This document shows positions 23,003-34,499 of a stretch of 64,000 nt of DNA, piece after piece; positions within the stretch are counted from its first letter, which is position 1; the number at the start of each line of letters is the position of its first letter. The position numbers were made by a program, and so were the translations under genes. Source of the DNA: Raffaelea ambrosiae (Eukaryota; Ascomycota; Sordariomycetes; Ophiostomatales; Ophiostomataceae); NCBI GenBank assembly GCA_002778195.1, contig PCDI01000012.1, positions 1-64,000 on the forward strand. Reading direction: 5' to 3'. A model generated the notes under the pieces. The model was not told the DNA's origin, searched no databases, and saw only the letters and a program-made list of their open reading frames with translations.

Positions 23003-25970
23003 TCATGACACATATCGCCGTCCACCCACGCCTGTGACGCTGGTCGCTGGAATCCCAGTAGTGGTCGTGTTCGCAGGTGGTGCCGTGCAGGCTCCACGGT
23101 TGTTGACTGTCGCAGCAGGGGCTGCTGCTGCTGCTGCTGCTGCTGTGGCAACTGGGATGGTGGCAGCAGCTGTGGCGGTAGAAGCTGCTGCAGGAGCGGC
23201 GGTGGCAGAAGCACCAGTAGCAGCACTGGGAGTTGCCCCAGTCGCGGCAGCATTGATGTTGCTGTTGGCGGTAACGTTGGCGCTATTCAGAACAGTGTTG
23301 AGTGGGTTGTTGCTGGCGCTGCTGTGGGAACTGGCATTGTGAACGCTGCCGTGGCTGCTATGCGTGTTGCCGTTGCTGTTGACACTATTCAGACTGGTAT
23401 TGCTGTTCATTCCCTCCCGACGACGACGCTCGCGCTCGCGCAAATCCAGGTCGATGGTGTCACCACGAATCCGCCGCGGACGCTCCTTGTCGACATGGCT
23501 GCTGGTCCGCATGACGGGCTCAGAGCGCGTTGGATACCGCTCATAGTCGCGGTCTTGCCCCCGGTCGCGGTCGCGGTCTCGGTCTCGGTCACGGTCTCTA
23601 TCACGATCACGATCGCGATCCCGGTCACGGTCACGGTCACGGTCACGGTCGCGGTCCCGATCCCGGTCACGATTCCGTTCCGGGCGCTCGAGGCGCTCGA
23701 GGCGTTCTACACGCTCTCGTTGGCGAAGGCGGTACTCACGCTCGTCTTCGAGATCCCTCTCGCGCTCTCGCTCCTTATCTCTGCTCCGGCTCTTCTTTTC
23801 CCTGCCCCTGTCGCGCTCCCGCTCGTGTCCACGTCCGTGTGCATCGCGGTCCCAGTCTCGGTCGCGAACTCGCTCCCCCTCTCCGCGCGGGTGGTAGTCG
23901 CGGTCGCGCTCTCGGTCGGCATAATCACGGTCTCGGCTGCGACGGCTTCGGTAGTCTCGGTCGTCATCGCGTGGTCGATCACGATCGCGATCGCGGTCAC
24001 GATGGTCCCGTTCTCGGTCGCGCTCTCGGTCAGATCCACGATCCCGTTCCCTCCTTCGCCGACTGCGGGTGCGCTCGCTGTTCACGGACGCGTTGTCGTC
24101 GTCTGAGTCGTAGGACCAAGTGTGGCCCAGTCGAGAGCTCTGCAGGCTTTCTTTAGAGTACCTGGATGTACCTGATGAGCCGACGCCATGTGTGCGTGAC
24201 GTGCTTCGCGGGCGCTCCTTGGTCGCGCTAGCGACGGCGCCGATGAGACCGGTTGGCAAAATAGATGAGAGCTTGTCTCGCAAGTCACTGCCTGGAACAG
24301 CGAGGCTCTTTCGCCGGGGCTCATCCGGTCGGTGCGGTGAACGATGGGGAGACCGGGCTGGGGATCGATGCGGTGATCGGTGTGGAGATCGGTGTGGAGA
24401 CCGGTGTGGAGACCGATGCGGAGACCGCCTCAAGGGCACGGGCGTCTGGTCATCTCTTCGGCGCCGGTCGATGCCGTTTAACGAGCTATCGCGCTTGCCT
24501 GACAAGGGTACGCCCGGCGGCGCATCTGGCATGCCCGGTGGCGCATGCGGATACACCCGGCGGATGGAAGGCAGCGGAGGATCGGTGGCGCGATGGGCCC
24601 GCACTGGGCGAGCATTCTTGGCGTGGATGCTCGGCATCTCGTCTTCGCTCGACTCGCTCGAGGAGGCAGGACGCGGGTGGCTGTGCCGTCGCAGAGACGG
24701 GGGGGTTCGTGAAGAGGGGCCGATGTGGCTGGTCGAATGTGCAGGTGGCTGGACCACGACTTTTGGCTCCGGGTGCGGCGAGGGATAGTCGGAGAAGCTT
24801 CGCCGGCGAGGGCCTTGATGGCGGATGTCGTCCGGAGATGGACGACGGACCCGGCGTGCCCAGGCAGCCCCCGCAGCGGTAGCCGTAAAGGCCGCAGCCG
24901 CGGCCGCAGCGGGCACATACCGAGGCGGGACATGGTTGAAAGAATAGGCATGCATGTTGCTTTCATCGTGGCCGTCCCGTGCGCGGTTTGAAGGAGGAGG
25001 CGGCGTCGAAGGCCGCGCACGAGGCGACGGTGGGGAGGGCGGCCGTGGGGGTCCTGCGGGACGAGCTCGAGGGCGGTGATAGTAGCTCTCTTTGAATGGG
25101 GGCGGCGCGGGCGGCGGCCCGTCATCCTTCATGGCGGCCTCGCGACGCAGCTTGTTTGCGCAGCGGTCGTGCCATCGCTCCACGTCGGCATCGGGCTCGG
25201 ATGGCAGGGCTTCCTTGGGCAGGTCTCGCGGGAAGAGCTCGCCCGTGTCAGAGTTCTTGAGGTTCCAGTTTCTGGCGGCATATTGCAGGACGGGGACGTG
25301 GATTTCGGGGCACAGCAGGGTCTCAACAGACTGCCAGCGCACAAAGCCCTTGACGGTGAGGGCCGGGATGGACGGCGGCGCAAAATCGTCGCTGGTGGGC
25401 TGCAGCGAGTGCTGGCAGCCGGTGACCTGCCAGATGTACGAGATGGACTGGTGAGGGGCTTCGATAAAGAGGGCTGCAGCGATGGCGCGCGCAAGGCGCA
25501 GGGCGTCAGTAAAATACAGCTCCACCTAGAGCGCAGGCCGAACGCAGGGTGGATCACAAGGGCAATGCAGGCACAAGGGATCGGCTGTCTCTCACAATCA
25601 TAGTCGCCGCCAACGAGCCGGTAGAAGGCAGCAAGCTTGCCAGGCGTTAGCGTCGTCTCCTCCTTGTCACCGATGTTGTCAATCTGCAGGTGGAACGGTC
25701 AGTCAGCGCCGCGCGGGAGGGCAAGAGAGCAAATGACGTAGCGAAAGCCGCCGAGAAAGCCGCTCGCGAAGAACGACAGAACAAACGGCGCAAAGAACGA
25801 TGCAACAGGCAGGCAGGGCCAAACAAACAGCGGCGACATACGATGTAATGGGCCATGGACCGCAACAGCGCGTGGAACAGCGGCGTCGGCGCCTTGTCGT
25901 CCTGGTAGAGGTAGCCATAGAACGATTTGGCATCGGCGGTCGGTTGGGGCGGCGGTGTGGCAGCCGCCAT
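23003..25970 (-). CDS. DUF7514-like protein with long Arg-Asp/Arg-Glu repeats
   Basis: Three exons, 25970-25842, 25683-25596 and 25473-23003, give 895 residues. The third exon joins at an internal CTGCAG acceptor so that GGDYD continues as SLFIEAPHQSISYIWQVTG. Using the earlier TAG acceptor breaks frame. The folded N-terminal domain (about 15-165) starts KSFYGYLYQDD and contains ISYIWQVTGCQHSLQP, which I associate with the fungal DUF7514 family. The rest is disordered: Pro/Arg/Ser-rich, then seven to eight HRSP units (about 24333-24430), a KRRRR-type segment, a long alternating Arg-Asp/Arg-Glu domain (about 23440-24080) and an Ala/Thr/Asn-rich tail. RD/RE dipeptides suggest RNA-processing or condensate roles by analogy with SR-like proteins. 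That is inference. Repeat copy number may vary between strains. Confidence 0.85.
23560..23680 (-). repeat. hexanucleotide repeat encoding Arg-Asp
   Basis: Imperfect tandem CGGTCN/CGATCN hexamers on the plus strand encode more than fifteen consecutive Arg-Asp pairs in the DUF7514-like protein. Synonymous variation among units shows the array is not a very recent expansion. Confidence 0.85.
24333..24430 (-). repeat. 12-bp coding repeat (His-Arg-Ser-Pro)
   Basis: Seven to eight 12-bp units (GGAGACCGGTGT and variants on the plus strand) encode HRSP repeats within the disordered region of the DUF7514-like protein. Confidence 0.85.
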
Positions 25971-28146
25971 GGTGGGCGATGGGTGGCGGCAGCAGCAGCG
26001 ATCGGCGAGGACGGCGGAATGAACGGAGGGGGAAATGAGGCACAACGTGGATGAGGAAATGGAGGAGGGGGAACAGCAAGAAACGAAGAGGAGGAGAAGG
26101 AAGAAGTGCGAAGACAGTTTCAGGCGTTATGAGAAAATAAGGTCCAAAAAGGGAAGACACGGGCCAGCCGTTGCCAGAGCGGCTACTGGGCGCGAAGAGG
26201 CAGGTGGCGGGTGGTGAGCTGCCTCACAGGCAACAACGGCAAGGCGGGAAGGAGCGACATGAATTCCGGAAATGGAAGGAACAGGCAGGCAAATCCACAG
26301 CAGCAGCAACTGGCAGCAGCAGCAACAAGCAACAGCAGTCGAAAGAACCGCGGCCAACAGCAGGCAGATGAGCACCAGTCTGCCGCATGCAGCTGAACAA
26401 AACGCCGCAGAAGACACCGCGCAGAGCACGAGTTTGCAGAACGGCAAACAGGCAAACAAGACAATAGAAGAACAGGGAGGGGCGCAACGACAAGTGAGTG
26501 GGCGCTTGTCTGCAGATGCAACAGTGAGATAGCCGAGGGATAGCAAATAATACAGTAGGCCGAAATCACGAAAACGGGGCAGCAGGCTGCTGGCCCTGCG
26601 AGCAGCCTGGACTTGCGTGTGGGGTGGGGGAGGACGGCCACGGAGAGAGGGGGGGTCAATAGAGGCAGGAGCGACCTTGTGCAGCTCTCCTGGCGAGCAC
26701 GACACAGGAAAGAGCGACCGGGGGTTGAAGAGATGACGGGCGACACAGGTTCCAGATAGAAGAAAGAGAAGGAAGGAACGATGGGAGCACCCGTTCGCAC
26801 ACACAGCAGCAGCAGCAGCAGTGGCCAGCAGCGCGGGTGTATCACAAATGCTGTTTCGTGTGTTTTTCCGGGTTTTTTTTCTTCCAGCTTTGTTATATTT
26901 TCCCAGCATCCCCCGACAGGCAAGAGAAACAGAAACGAACAGAGACGATCGACGCTGCCTGGGGAAGGCGGCTATGCGGCGCCACTGCCTTGCGGACCGT
27001 TCAGCGTTGGACACGTGCACCCGGCGCTATGGGGCTGGCCAACAGCTAAGCAAAGAAATAGGCTTAGAAAACCAGTTGGAAGCAGGGTAGGCTATTCAAC
27101 CCAGGCGCCCATCCCAGGCGCCCATCCCAGGCGGCGGCGGCTCTTAGCGTGTCCGTTTCTGCGTGGGCTGAAAAATGCAGGGGGTGGGGTTATGGTGTGA
27201 ATAGGAGGACGCCTTGTCAAGTGATCGCCGAGCCGCCGTCTGGTGGGGGGGATTTGGCACAGAATCGTCCGAGGACCGAGATCAGCTCACCGTCGCGAAA
27301 ACGAGGGTTGGGGTGGCCACGCGCCATTTAGTCTTTACCCTCCTGTTGTGTTCAACGCATACAATGCGGGCAACGCGTGCAGCTCTCTGTTGGTGCTTGT
27401 GAAATGCGCGGCATTTGTTTTCTCTTTCATTCTTTGGCGCCCAGAGCTGAGGAAGCCGGGCACAGCAGCAACAAAGCGATGTACTATGCAGACGGTGGTA
27501 TCTGAGACAGTGCCGAGAGAGAAACCAGGGGGGGGGGGGGGGCATATATGCAGCGAGACACAGCAGCGAGCACGAGAGATTGTGTAAGCCAGCAGGGCCG
27601 ACCAGTGCAGACGATGACAAAGCCGCCACAGCCGCTGCGATCCAAGGTGAAACTTGCTCTTTATTTGGCTATCTTTCCTGTCTAGTTGGGAATGCAATGC
27701 CACCGAGAAGACGTGCATTGCCGCCCGTCCCGAGTGCCCCTGTCCTGCCCTGTCCCATGTCTGCCCCGGCAGAATCAATCCAAGCCTGCCCTGTTTGTAT
27801 CCTGTTCGTGTCCTGTTCCGGTCACAGTATGCTGTTGTCGTGCTGTCCGTCTTGATCCTGGCCCATGCTGGCGGTAGTGGAACGGCCGATCCTGGTTTCC
27901 AGAGTACGATAGCCCCGTTGTTGCATCCCGGCAATGGCTTGCCGTTCTGTTTATGCAATGTCTGTCTGCGTGTGTGTATGCGTGTGTGTATCGTGGCGCC
28001 AACCTGTGCTGCTCGTTGGCCCCCAGCCCGCCTCTATTCCATCTCGGGACACGAGCAAATTGTTGATGTGAGGCTTTGTCTAAAAGAAATATGCAATCCT
28101 GGGACTCCTATATCAAGAGTCGTCCGACGTATTCTCCCTTGCCCCT
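25971..28146. other. intergenic region
   Basis: About 2.2 kb upstream of the DUF7514-like gene and downstream of the GNAT gene. It holds CAG/CAA-rich stretches (26290-26350, 26808-26825), a 13-bp tandem repeat at 27100-27135 and a G14 run at 27529-27542. Open frames on both strands (for example 26127-27020 minus) are Cys/Leu/Ser-rich and follow the CAG composition. No gene is supported. Confidence 0.55.
27100..27135. repeat. 13-bp tandem repeat, about 2.7 copies
   Basis: The unit CCCAGGCGCCCAT is repeated, with the last copy running into a GGC repeat. Confidence 0.8.
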
Positions 28147-28917
28147 CTATTCGGCGGTCTTGGCGTCCGTCTCTTTCGCCTCCTTCTGCTGCTCAATCGC
28201 CCGTGCCGGGAGGAACTGGAAGACCCGCAGCGTGACTGTCTTCGACAGGTCGCGCAGGTCGGCCTCGTCCGCCTGGAAGTACTCCTCGAACCCGGACTTC
28301 CGCAGCACGCGGTGGCTCCGGCTGTTGTAGTCGACCGTGATGGCAATGGCCTTCTCCTCCACCACCGCGCCCTCCTCGCCGTTCCAGTCGGGCACGCTTT
28401 TCCGGTCCACCCGGAGCTCCACCGGCTCCGCTGTGCGCGGCAGGTCACAGTACAGCTTCAGGAAGCCCTTGAGGAACTCGGTCGTGATGCCCTTGCCCCA
28501 GTACTCGTGCTTGATCATGTAGCCGATTTCGGGCCACCCGTACGGACCACCACGGAACCGGTGCAGGCCGCCGATGCCGATCATTTCATAGCCGTCCTTC
28601 CGGCCCTGCTCGCTGGGCACGCAGATGCCATAGTTGTACGAGTATGCATCGTTGGGCGGCGTGTACAGCTCCAGCCGCTTGCGCGTCTCGCCGAGGTCCT
28701 TGTCGACCTTCATGAGCGAGGTGTGGATCATCACCTCGGGCTGCGAGCGGAGAGAGTACGCCTCTTCCAGGTCGTCCATGGTCAGCGGACGCAGGAGCAG
28801 CCGCTCCGTCTTGAGAGACGGCCGCGTGTCCAGGGGCGGCAGCGGCGTCACGGGCAAGGTCGTCTTGATGGTGATCCATTCACCCGGCTTTTCGTTCTTG
28901 TTGGCCGGTGCGGCCAT
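28147..28917 (-). CDS. GNAT-family N-acetyltransferase
   Basis: A single exon of 256 residues. The start at 28917 (MAAPANKN) is preferred over an upstream in-frame ATG at 29034 because the extra 39 residues are low-complexity and the conserved TERLLLRPLTMDDLEEAY block begins about 35 residues after the chosen start. The fold resembles the RimJ/RimL-type acetyltransferase_3 group: an N-terminal RL-L-R motif, GIGGLHRFRGG and IGYMIKHEYWGKGITTE (the acetyl-CoA pyrophosphate-binding loop, here YWGKGIT), then LRKSGFEE near the end. Such fungal proteins are usually cytosolic with unknown small-molecule or N-terminal substrates. The C-terminus is a charged, Ala/Glu/Lys-rich tail. No neighbour points to a pathway. 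Confidence 0.88.
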   Translation of the reverse strand: MAAPANKNEKPGEWITIKTTLPVTPLPPLDTRPSLKTERLLLRPLTMDDLEEAYSLRSQPEVMIHTSLMKVDKDLGETRKRLELYTPPNDAYSYNYGICVPSEQGRKDGYEMIGIGGLHRFRGGPYGWPEIGYMIKHEYWGKGITTEFLKGFLKLYCDLPRTAEPVELRVDRKSVPDWNGEEGAVVEEKAIAITVDYNSRSHRVLRKSGFEEYFQADEADLRDLSKTVTLRVFQFLPARAIEQQKEAKETDAKTAE

Positions 28918-30194
28918 CTTGTCTGTTGTGTGTGTTTTGCCGGATGGGGGGGGGGGCGTGCCCAAAAGCTGTTTGTTATTGGCCGATATGCGCTGATATG
29001 CTGTGCAGTGTGCGGTTCTCTTGGTAACAGCCACTCCTCAGAGTCTCTCCTCTAGGGGATTTCCCTCGGTTTCGTCTGGTGGTGCTGTGCTGCTGTCTTT
29101 GGCCGCGCTTTCTCACGGCTCACGACTTTGGTCTCCCCTCCCTTGCTTTAAGTAGATTTTGTCCAGTTCAGAGCTAGACACGGTGGGCAAAGGCGCACAA
29201 TGTGGACAGTCCCTGTTCCCTGCAGAATCGTACCTCGTGGTAGCAGGCAATGCACTACGACGAGATAACTCAGAAGGCAGAGGGATAAGAAAAAATAGCC
29301 CACCCTTTTTGAGAGAAAAATTGGGCATCAATATCACCGCTGACGATATCGATGGAATTCACACCGACAGCGCCGCTGATCCGGCAGCGCGTCCCCACTC
29401 TTGTCTGTTGCAACCGGCTCGGGTGAAAGCGCGCGCCAGAGGCTTGAGACAAAATGCACAAGAACGAAAGAGGTTTGAAAAGACGGTCATAGAAACAACA
29501 ACGAAAGGGGGTCGGTAGAAAAAAAAAAAAGACAAGGGATCAAATGCAAGCGAGATTGCAGGGAAAGCACAGCAACAGAATAGGAAAAAAAATAAAAACT
29601 GCAGAAAAAGGAAATGCAAGCCAACGCAAATCAAAGGAAGTCCATAGCCAATAGAAAAAATGAAAAGAGACAAAAAAGAGGCCAAAAAAGAGACAAAAAA
29701 AGAAACAACAACGGACACACCGCCCTCATCGACGTGGCATTTCACCTTTGTAGCCTGTTTCGTCTTTGTGTCTCACTTGCCACCGCGAGAGTTTCTTTTC
29801 TTATTCGAGATTGGCTCTGTGGGCAGTGCTCGGCTTGTGATCATGGTCAGGAGACGGCAACGCTAACACCAGCAGGAATGTCGTTTGAGACGGAACTGCA
29901 ACATCGTTGCCAAAAAAGGAAGCAGGACAAATCGCGGATACCGCAGCAGGAACACACCATGCCACCAGAAGGATCAGGACCATCGGCTGAAAACAACCGT
30001 TGCCACTGTTGCGACGTCGAGGGAAAGGTGCCGGCGGCCGTACGATGGCATCGTGAATGACAAATTCCACGCGACAAGGCATACAGCTCACAGATAGACG
30101 AAGGTTTGCTCTACGATCCTGGTATTGGATGCCGTCATATGCCAAGACCCGTCTTATTCACAGCCCCATCTGGAAAGTGGTCATACACACACAC

Positions 30195-30236
<42 letters not shown>

Positions 30237-30301
30237 TTATATACATATATATATATTTGAGTTTGGATGTTATCTATACTCTGTGGTCAGAGTCGCGGAG
30301 T
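28918..30301. other. intergenic region with CA microsatellite
   Basis: Contains the GNAT promoter side (28918 onward), A-rich stretches at 29515-29710 and the CA repeat next to the 3' end of the MFS gene. No gene is supported. Confidence 0.55.
30184..30233. repeat. (CA)n microsatellite
   Basis: About 25 CA units with one CG interruption, followed by a TATATA stretch to 30257. It lies about 70 bases beyond the stop codon of the MFS transporter and probably within its 3' untranslated region. Confidence 0.93.
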
Positions 30302-32391
30302 TCAGGCCACCTTCTCCGTCGCATTGGCGGACGTTTGTGCAACAGCCGGGTCTCTGGTTGCCACTGGCACGCCTTCTGTGGCCATGGTTTCCGCCGACAT
30401 CGCGGCCTTCTTGCGCTTCTCGTTCCGTTGCAGGTACCACAGAGCGCCCGTGTTGGCCAGGAACGCGATGTTCAGGCAGGCAGCCGAGATGTAGCCCTTG
30501 CGGTACATGGGCGCATCGACCTGTTGCCACGTAATGAGCGGCAGCCAGGCCGACACGGCAAACCCCCAGTCGACCATGGAGCTCGTCACCAAGGCCCGCT
30601 CCTCAGAGTCTTCGGTGCAGATCTCCTGCGTCCATGACATGATCGGGCCTGCAATGCCGGGGAAGGTGCCGATCATAATGAAGCAGAACCACTTGAAACC
30701 GACGGGGATGTCCCAGACCGCCAGCGCAACAAAGTACAAAAGGTTGAGCAGCCCGGACACGACCAGTGGCGGCCAGCGCTGGCCCTTGCAGAGGGTGTCG
30801 GACATCCACGCCCACACAAACGTGGCCACAACCTGGACCGCAGCCGTGGTGGTCGGGTAGTTGTTGATCTGGTACACCGTGTACTTGGGGCTGGCCGAGT
30901 CCTTGAGGTACTGGGCAAAGACCGGCGTGCCAATGACGCTGCAGTTGTTGAAGATGATGTACAGCATTGTGAGCGCGTACAGGTGCCAGCTTGAGAAGAT
31001 GGAAACGAGCTTGTCTTTGGTGTACCGTCCACGTCCCTGGCGCTTCTCAATCGCCATGCGCTGCTGTCCGTATTCCACCTCCTCCTTCGACAAGTACCAC
31101 GCACGCGTCGTGGCAGGCGTGTCCGGGATAATAAAATACGCGGCTAGCGCAATGGGCAGCGAGATGATGCCGTCGACGAGGAAGAGCCTTTTCTTTTGTC
31201 AGAAGCGGTTTCTCAAGCAGGAGTGGCCGTTGCGTGTTCGGCTGAATAGCGGACTCACCATTGCCAACCCGCACGGCCGGCCCTGCCATTCAGGTGGTAG
31301 GCCCCGGCAGCCAGGTTGCCCGAGAACAGAGTGCCCATGCCTGAAGCAGCCTGGAATATGCCCATCCGCCGGCCAAGCTCGTCGCTCCGGTACCACGAGC
31401 CGATCACCCACGCCATGCCCGGGAAGTAGGCACTCTCGGCAAGGCCAATCAAAAATCGCAGGGCGTAGACTTGGCCAGCCGTATTGCAGCGCGACAGGCA
31501 AAAGGTCAGCATCGACCAGATGACCTCCATTGTAGGCAACCAAAGAGACGGCCGCACGCGCGTCATTATCAGGTTGCTGGGCATGCCGCCGATAACATAG
31601 CCGACCGTCCAGCAAGTGGTCATGTAGTTGAGCTCATTGCCATAAAGGTTCAGGTCTTCCTTCCTAAGCAGAGTCAGACGATTGGACGAGAGGGACACGT
31701 CTTGGAGACAATGGGTGAGGCGAATGAGAAGCAAGTGCACGAGTTTTTCATAAGCGGTACTTACATGCCAGAGACAAAGGCATTGGAGACCTGTAAAATG
31801 AAACAGAACGTTAACTTTATGTCCTGTCTCCGACTGTTTCTCTTTGTTCTTCAAGCCAAAGATAAAAGCATTGAATGCGATAACGAGACACGAAAAGAAA
31901 ATGGAAGAAAATCAAAAGTATCTCGTTCAATGGACAACTGGAAATAATAATAAAAAATTGTAATTGCTTTTTTTATGAAAAAAAAAAAGGGTTATCACGA
32001 AAGCATATAACATCGACAGCGAACTGACAGCACAAAAACATTACGACATGGAAAGAAACAGAACTCGACTAACATTCGATTGGTTCAAGTACTTGCTGAA
32101 ATAGCCTTTGCCGCGTTAGCAGCTCATCGTAGAACACAGAAGATGAGAGCCATCTGCTAGACGTCTGTAAGAGATATCGATGTACTTACCAAGACATCCA
32201 ATAGACAGAACAGCAGCATCAAGCTTGAACAAGAAATGACGCTCCTGCGGTGACTTCTCAAAGGTATCCCAAACATAGTGCGACCATCCACGCTTGACAT
32301 CGACCTGGATGACACTTTTCTCCGTGTGCTTCTCTGCATCCTGAGTTGTAGATGCCGCATCATTGGCGTAGGTGATGGAATGGTCGGCCAT
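30302..32391 (-). CDS. MFS permease, Dal5/Tna1-like (anion:cation symporter)
   Basis: Five exons, 32391-32190, 32105-32074, 31790-31765, 31663-31259 and 31187-30302, join in frame to 516 residues. Introns are 84, 283, 101 and 71 bases. Two micro-exons of 32 and 26 bases carry part of the first transmembrane helix and its loop (GYFSKYLNQSN, then VSNAFVSGM). The rest follows the allantoate-permease pattern: KEDLNLYGNELNYMTTCW, GYVIGGMPSNLI, the RFLIGLAES helix, WQWLFLVDGI and a C-terminal half with PxxAGPIMSWTQE. Members import organic anions such as allantoate, nicotinate, pantothenate or small peptides; substrate cannot be told from sequence. It is divergent from an esterase gene, suggesting uptake plus hydrolysis of one compound (inference). 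The 283-bp second intron is unusually long. Confidence 0.93.
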
Positions 32392-33315
32392 GGCGAAATA
32401 GCGAGTCGCAGAAAGCCCAACAACAATAACAAACACACCGATGCTCAGTTGGGGACAGGATCAACAAATCGACTCGGTGGCGGCAATCTGTATCTTTCTC
32501 TCACCAGATCATGGCGGAAGCCTGTTCGGTATATATGCACTGCTATCCAAGCACATCCATGCAGCGTAGCAATACTCCAAGAAATCTCGGGTATAACCTA
32601 TCTGTACACGCCATACATGCCATACGTGCGTACCTCGTCCTGCTTATCGCTCTATCTGTTCGCATACGTTTATGCTGTCAGTCGCCTCATATCTCTCCAA
32701 CTCACCAGCTTTTGATCTCATATCGGCCTCTTAACTGTTGATATAAGCCTCAAAGCCCTCTGCTCTGATAGGCAGCAAACGACTCGATCGTGTCTACCTA
32801 CAGTCGGCTTTCCGATGCGGTAACAATACCACATGTACCGTAGGCTCGTTTAGGAACAGCAACTTAAACAACAGGGAGCTTACAGCCTCTTAGGTATATC
32901 AAGGCATGGCACGCGAGAGAATTAAGAGCCGGTGTTGCTTCCAAGTACTAAATCAGCTAAAATTAGCAGTTGATAACGGCGAGGGCACTTGGCAGTATCA
33001 AACAAAACACCTCCATTACCGATGTCGCTTTCCCGCTTCCGAAGGCTGTCGAACAACTCGTTCCACGCATCGCTCCAATCAATGAACGCCGTGGACTCCC
33101 GCTTGTGTTGTCATCTATCCGGCATGGATAATGGCCATAAACCGCTGCCAGACGCCGGATGCTTCTATTACCTAATGTATCCCATGCCCCTTCCCTCGCC
33201 TGATGACTTCTCCTCCTCGCCTCTTCTCTTTACCTCTTCGCCCCTCTCTCATTTCTTTTACTTTACTCCCCATTCCCCTTTCGTCACTTAGCGTACCGAG
33301 CTTGTCCCAACCAGA
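32392..33315. promoter_or_regulatory. divergent promoter between MFS permease and esterase
   Basis: The two start codons face away from each other across 924 bases, so common control is possible. GATA-type sites are present (TGATAG near 32768, TTGATAA near 32971) but no more often than chance. A TGTATATA-like sequence near 32530 and CT-rich DNA just before 33290 could be core elements. Confidence 0.5.
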
Positions 33316-34499
33316 ATGGATGACATTCCTCAGAGTGAGCTGGAGGCCCTGGCCAAGCACCCCAAGCTGGCCAACTTCAATGTGCATCAGACTAGCTTCA
33401 CCAAGATCGGTGACCACAGCATAGCCTGCGAGGTTCATATTCCTAAGACTCTTGAGGCGGCTCTCACAGCTGCCGGCGACCAAAAAGTCAAGCGTGGGCT
33501 CATCCTCCGCTTCCATGGTGGTGGTCTGGTGAGTAATTCCATCGTATTCCGGGAATGTCTGCCTTCCTAGAGTGTCGGCGAGTCCCCTCCAATTGCGCAG
33601 ATCCGATGAAGCACACTCATACGCGTGAATGAGATCAAATGCTGACCTCTACTGCTCTTACTGATCCCCAGATTGGTGGCATGTCCCTGTGGCCTGACTG
33701 GATCCCACAATATCTGCTGGACTTTGCCGAGCTGCACTCGACACCAGTCATCAGCGCTGATCACCGTCTGATGCCCGAGTGCAAAGGCCTGGACATGCTC
33801 GAAGACCTGGAAAGCTTCTGGGACTGGGTGGTCCGTCCGGAGGGTGGCCTTCGCTCGTATGTGGCTTCCATCGGTAGCTATGCCAACCTGGAGCTGGACG
33901 TTGACCGCATCCTGGCAGAGGGCGAGTCCGCCGGTGGTTACCTGGTGGTCCAGGCCGCGCTCTCGGGCCTGCCTGGCCTCAAGGCTGTCATCTCTGCCTA
34001 TCCCATGCTGGACCTGCGTGACCGCTACTACTGCGAGAAGTTTGAAAAAATTATGACGGGCGTGCCCATGCTGCCCACCAAAATTCTCGAGGACCACCTG
34101 GCCAGCATGAAGCCCGGCGACGTCGTGACACGCGCTCTACCGCCTGCCCGCATGCCTCTTGGCAACGTCATCATCCAGCAGGGCCGCTTCTGCGAGTTCT
34201 TTGGTGACGAGGACATGATTTATCCTGTTGACCGCGTGCGCAAGGGCCTACATGTGGACATCAAGGATAAACCCATGCCGCGCCTGTGGATCTACCACGG
34301 CAAACATGACACGGGCATTCCCAGCATCGGCAGCATCGTTTTTGTCGATGCCGTCAACGAGAAGAAGCTGTGGCCGGCTGAGGAACTGCGCTTCGACCGT
34401 CCTGATGGCGAGCACAGCATACACTATGGCAAGCGCATCACCGATACGCCCTGGCTGAAGGAAGGACTGGCCTGGTTGGAAAAGCCCTTCTTGGAGTAG
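33316..34499 (+). CDS. alpha/beta hydrolase, hormone-sensitive-lipase type
   Basis: Exon 1 (33316-33528) and exon 2 (33672-34499) flank a 143-bp intron (GTGAGT..CCCCAG), giving 346 residues. The oxyanion motif HGGG is at about residues 67-70, right at the splice junction. The nucleophile elbow is GESAGG with Ser at about 157. A likely catalytic Asp is in HGKHD and His in DGEHS near the C-terminus, so the triad looks complete. These mark the alpha/beta hydrolase fold-3 (HSL/carboxylesterase) family, mostly cytosolic esterases acting on short-chain esters. No signal peptide is visible. It is divergent from the Dal5-like permease. The natural substrate is unknown. Confidence 0.93.

Noticed and set aside
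23324..24156. Plus-strand frames with Val-Thr or Gly-His repeats
   Set aside because: Mirror images of the Arg-Asp hexamer repeat in the minus-strand gene.
32392..33315. GATA-factor control of the permease/esterase pair
   Set aside because: About three HGATAR matches are seen, and about the same number is expected by chance in 924 bases.
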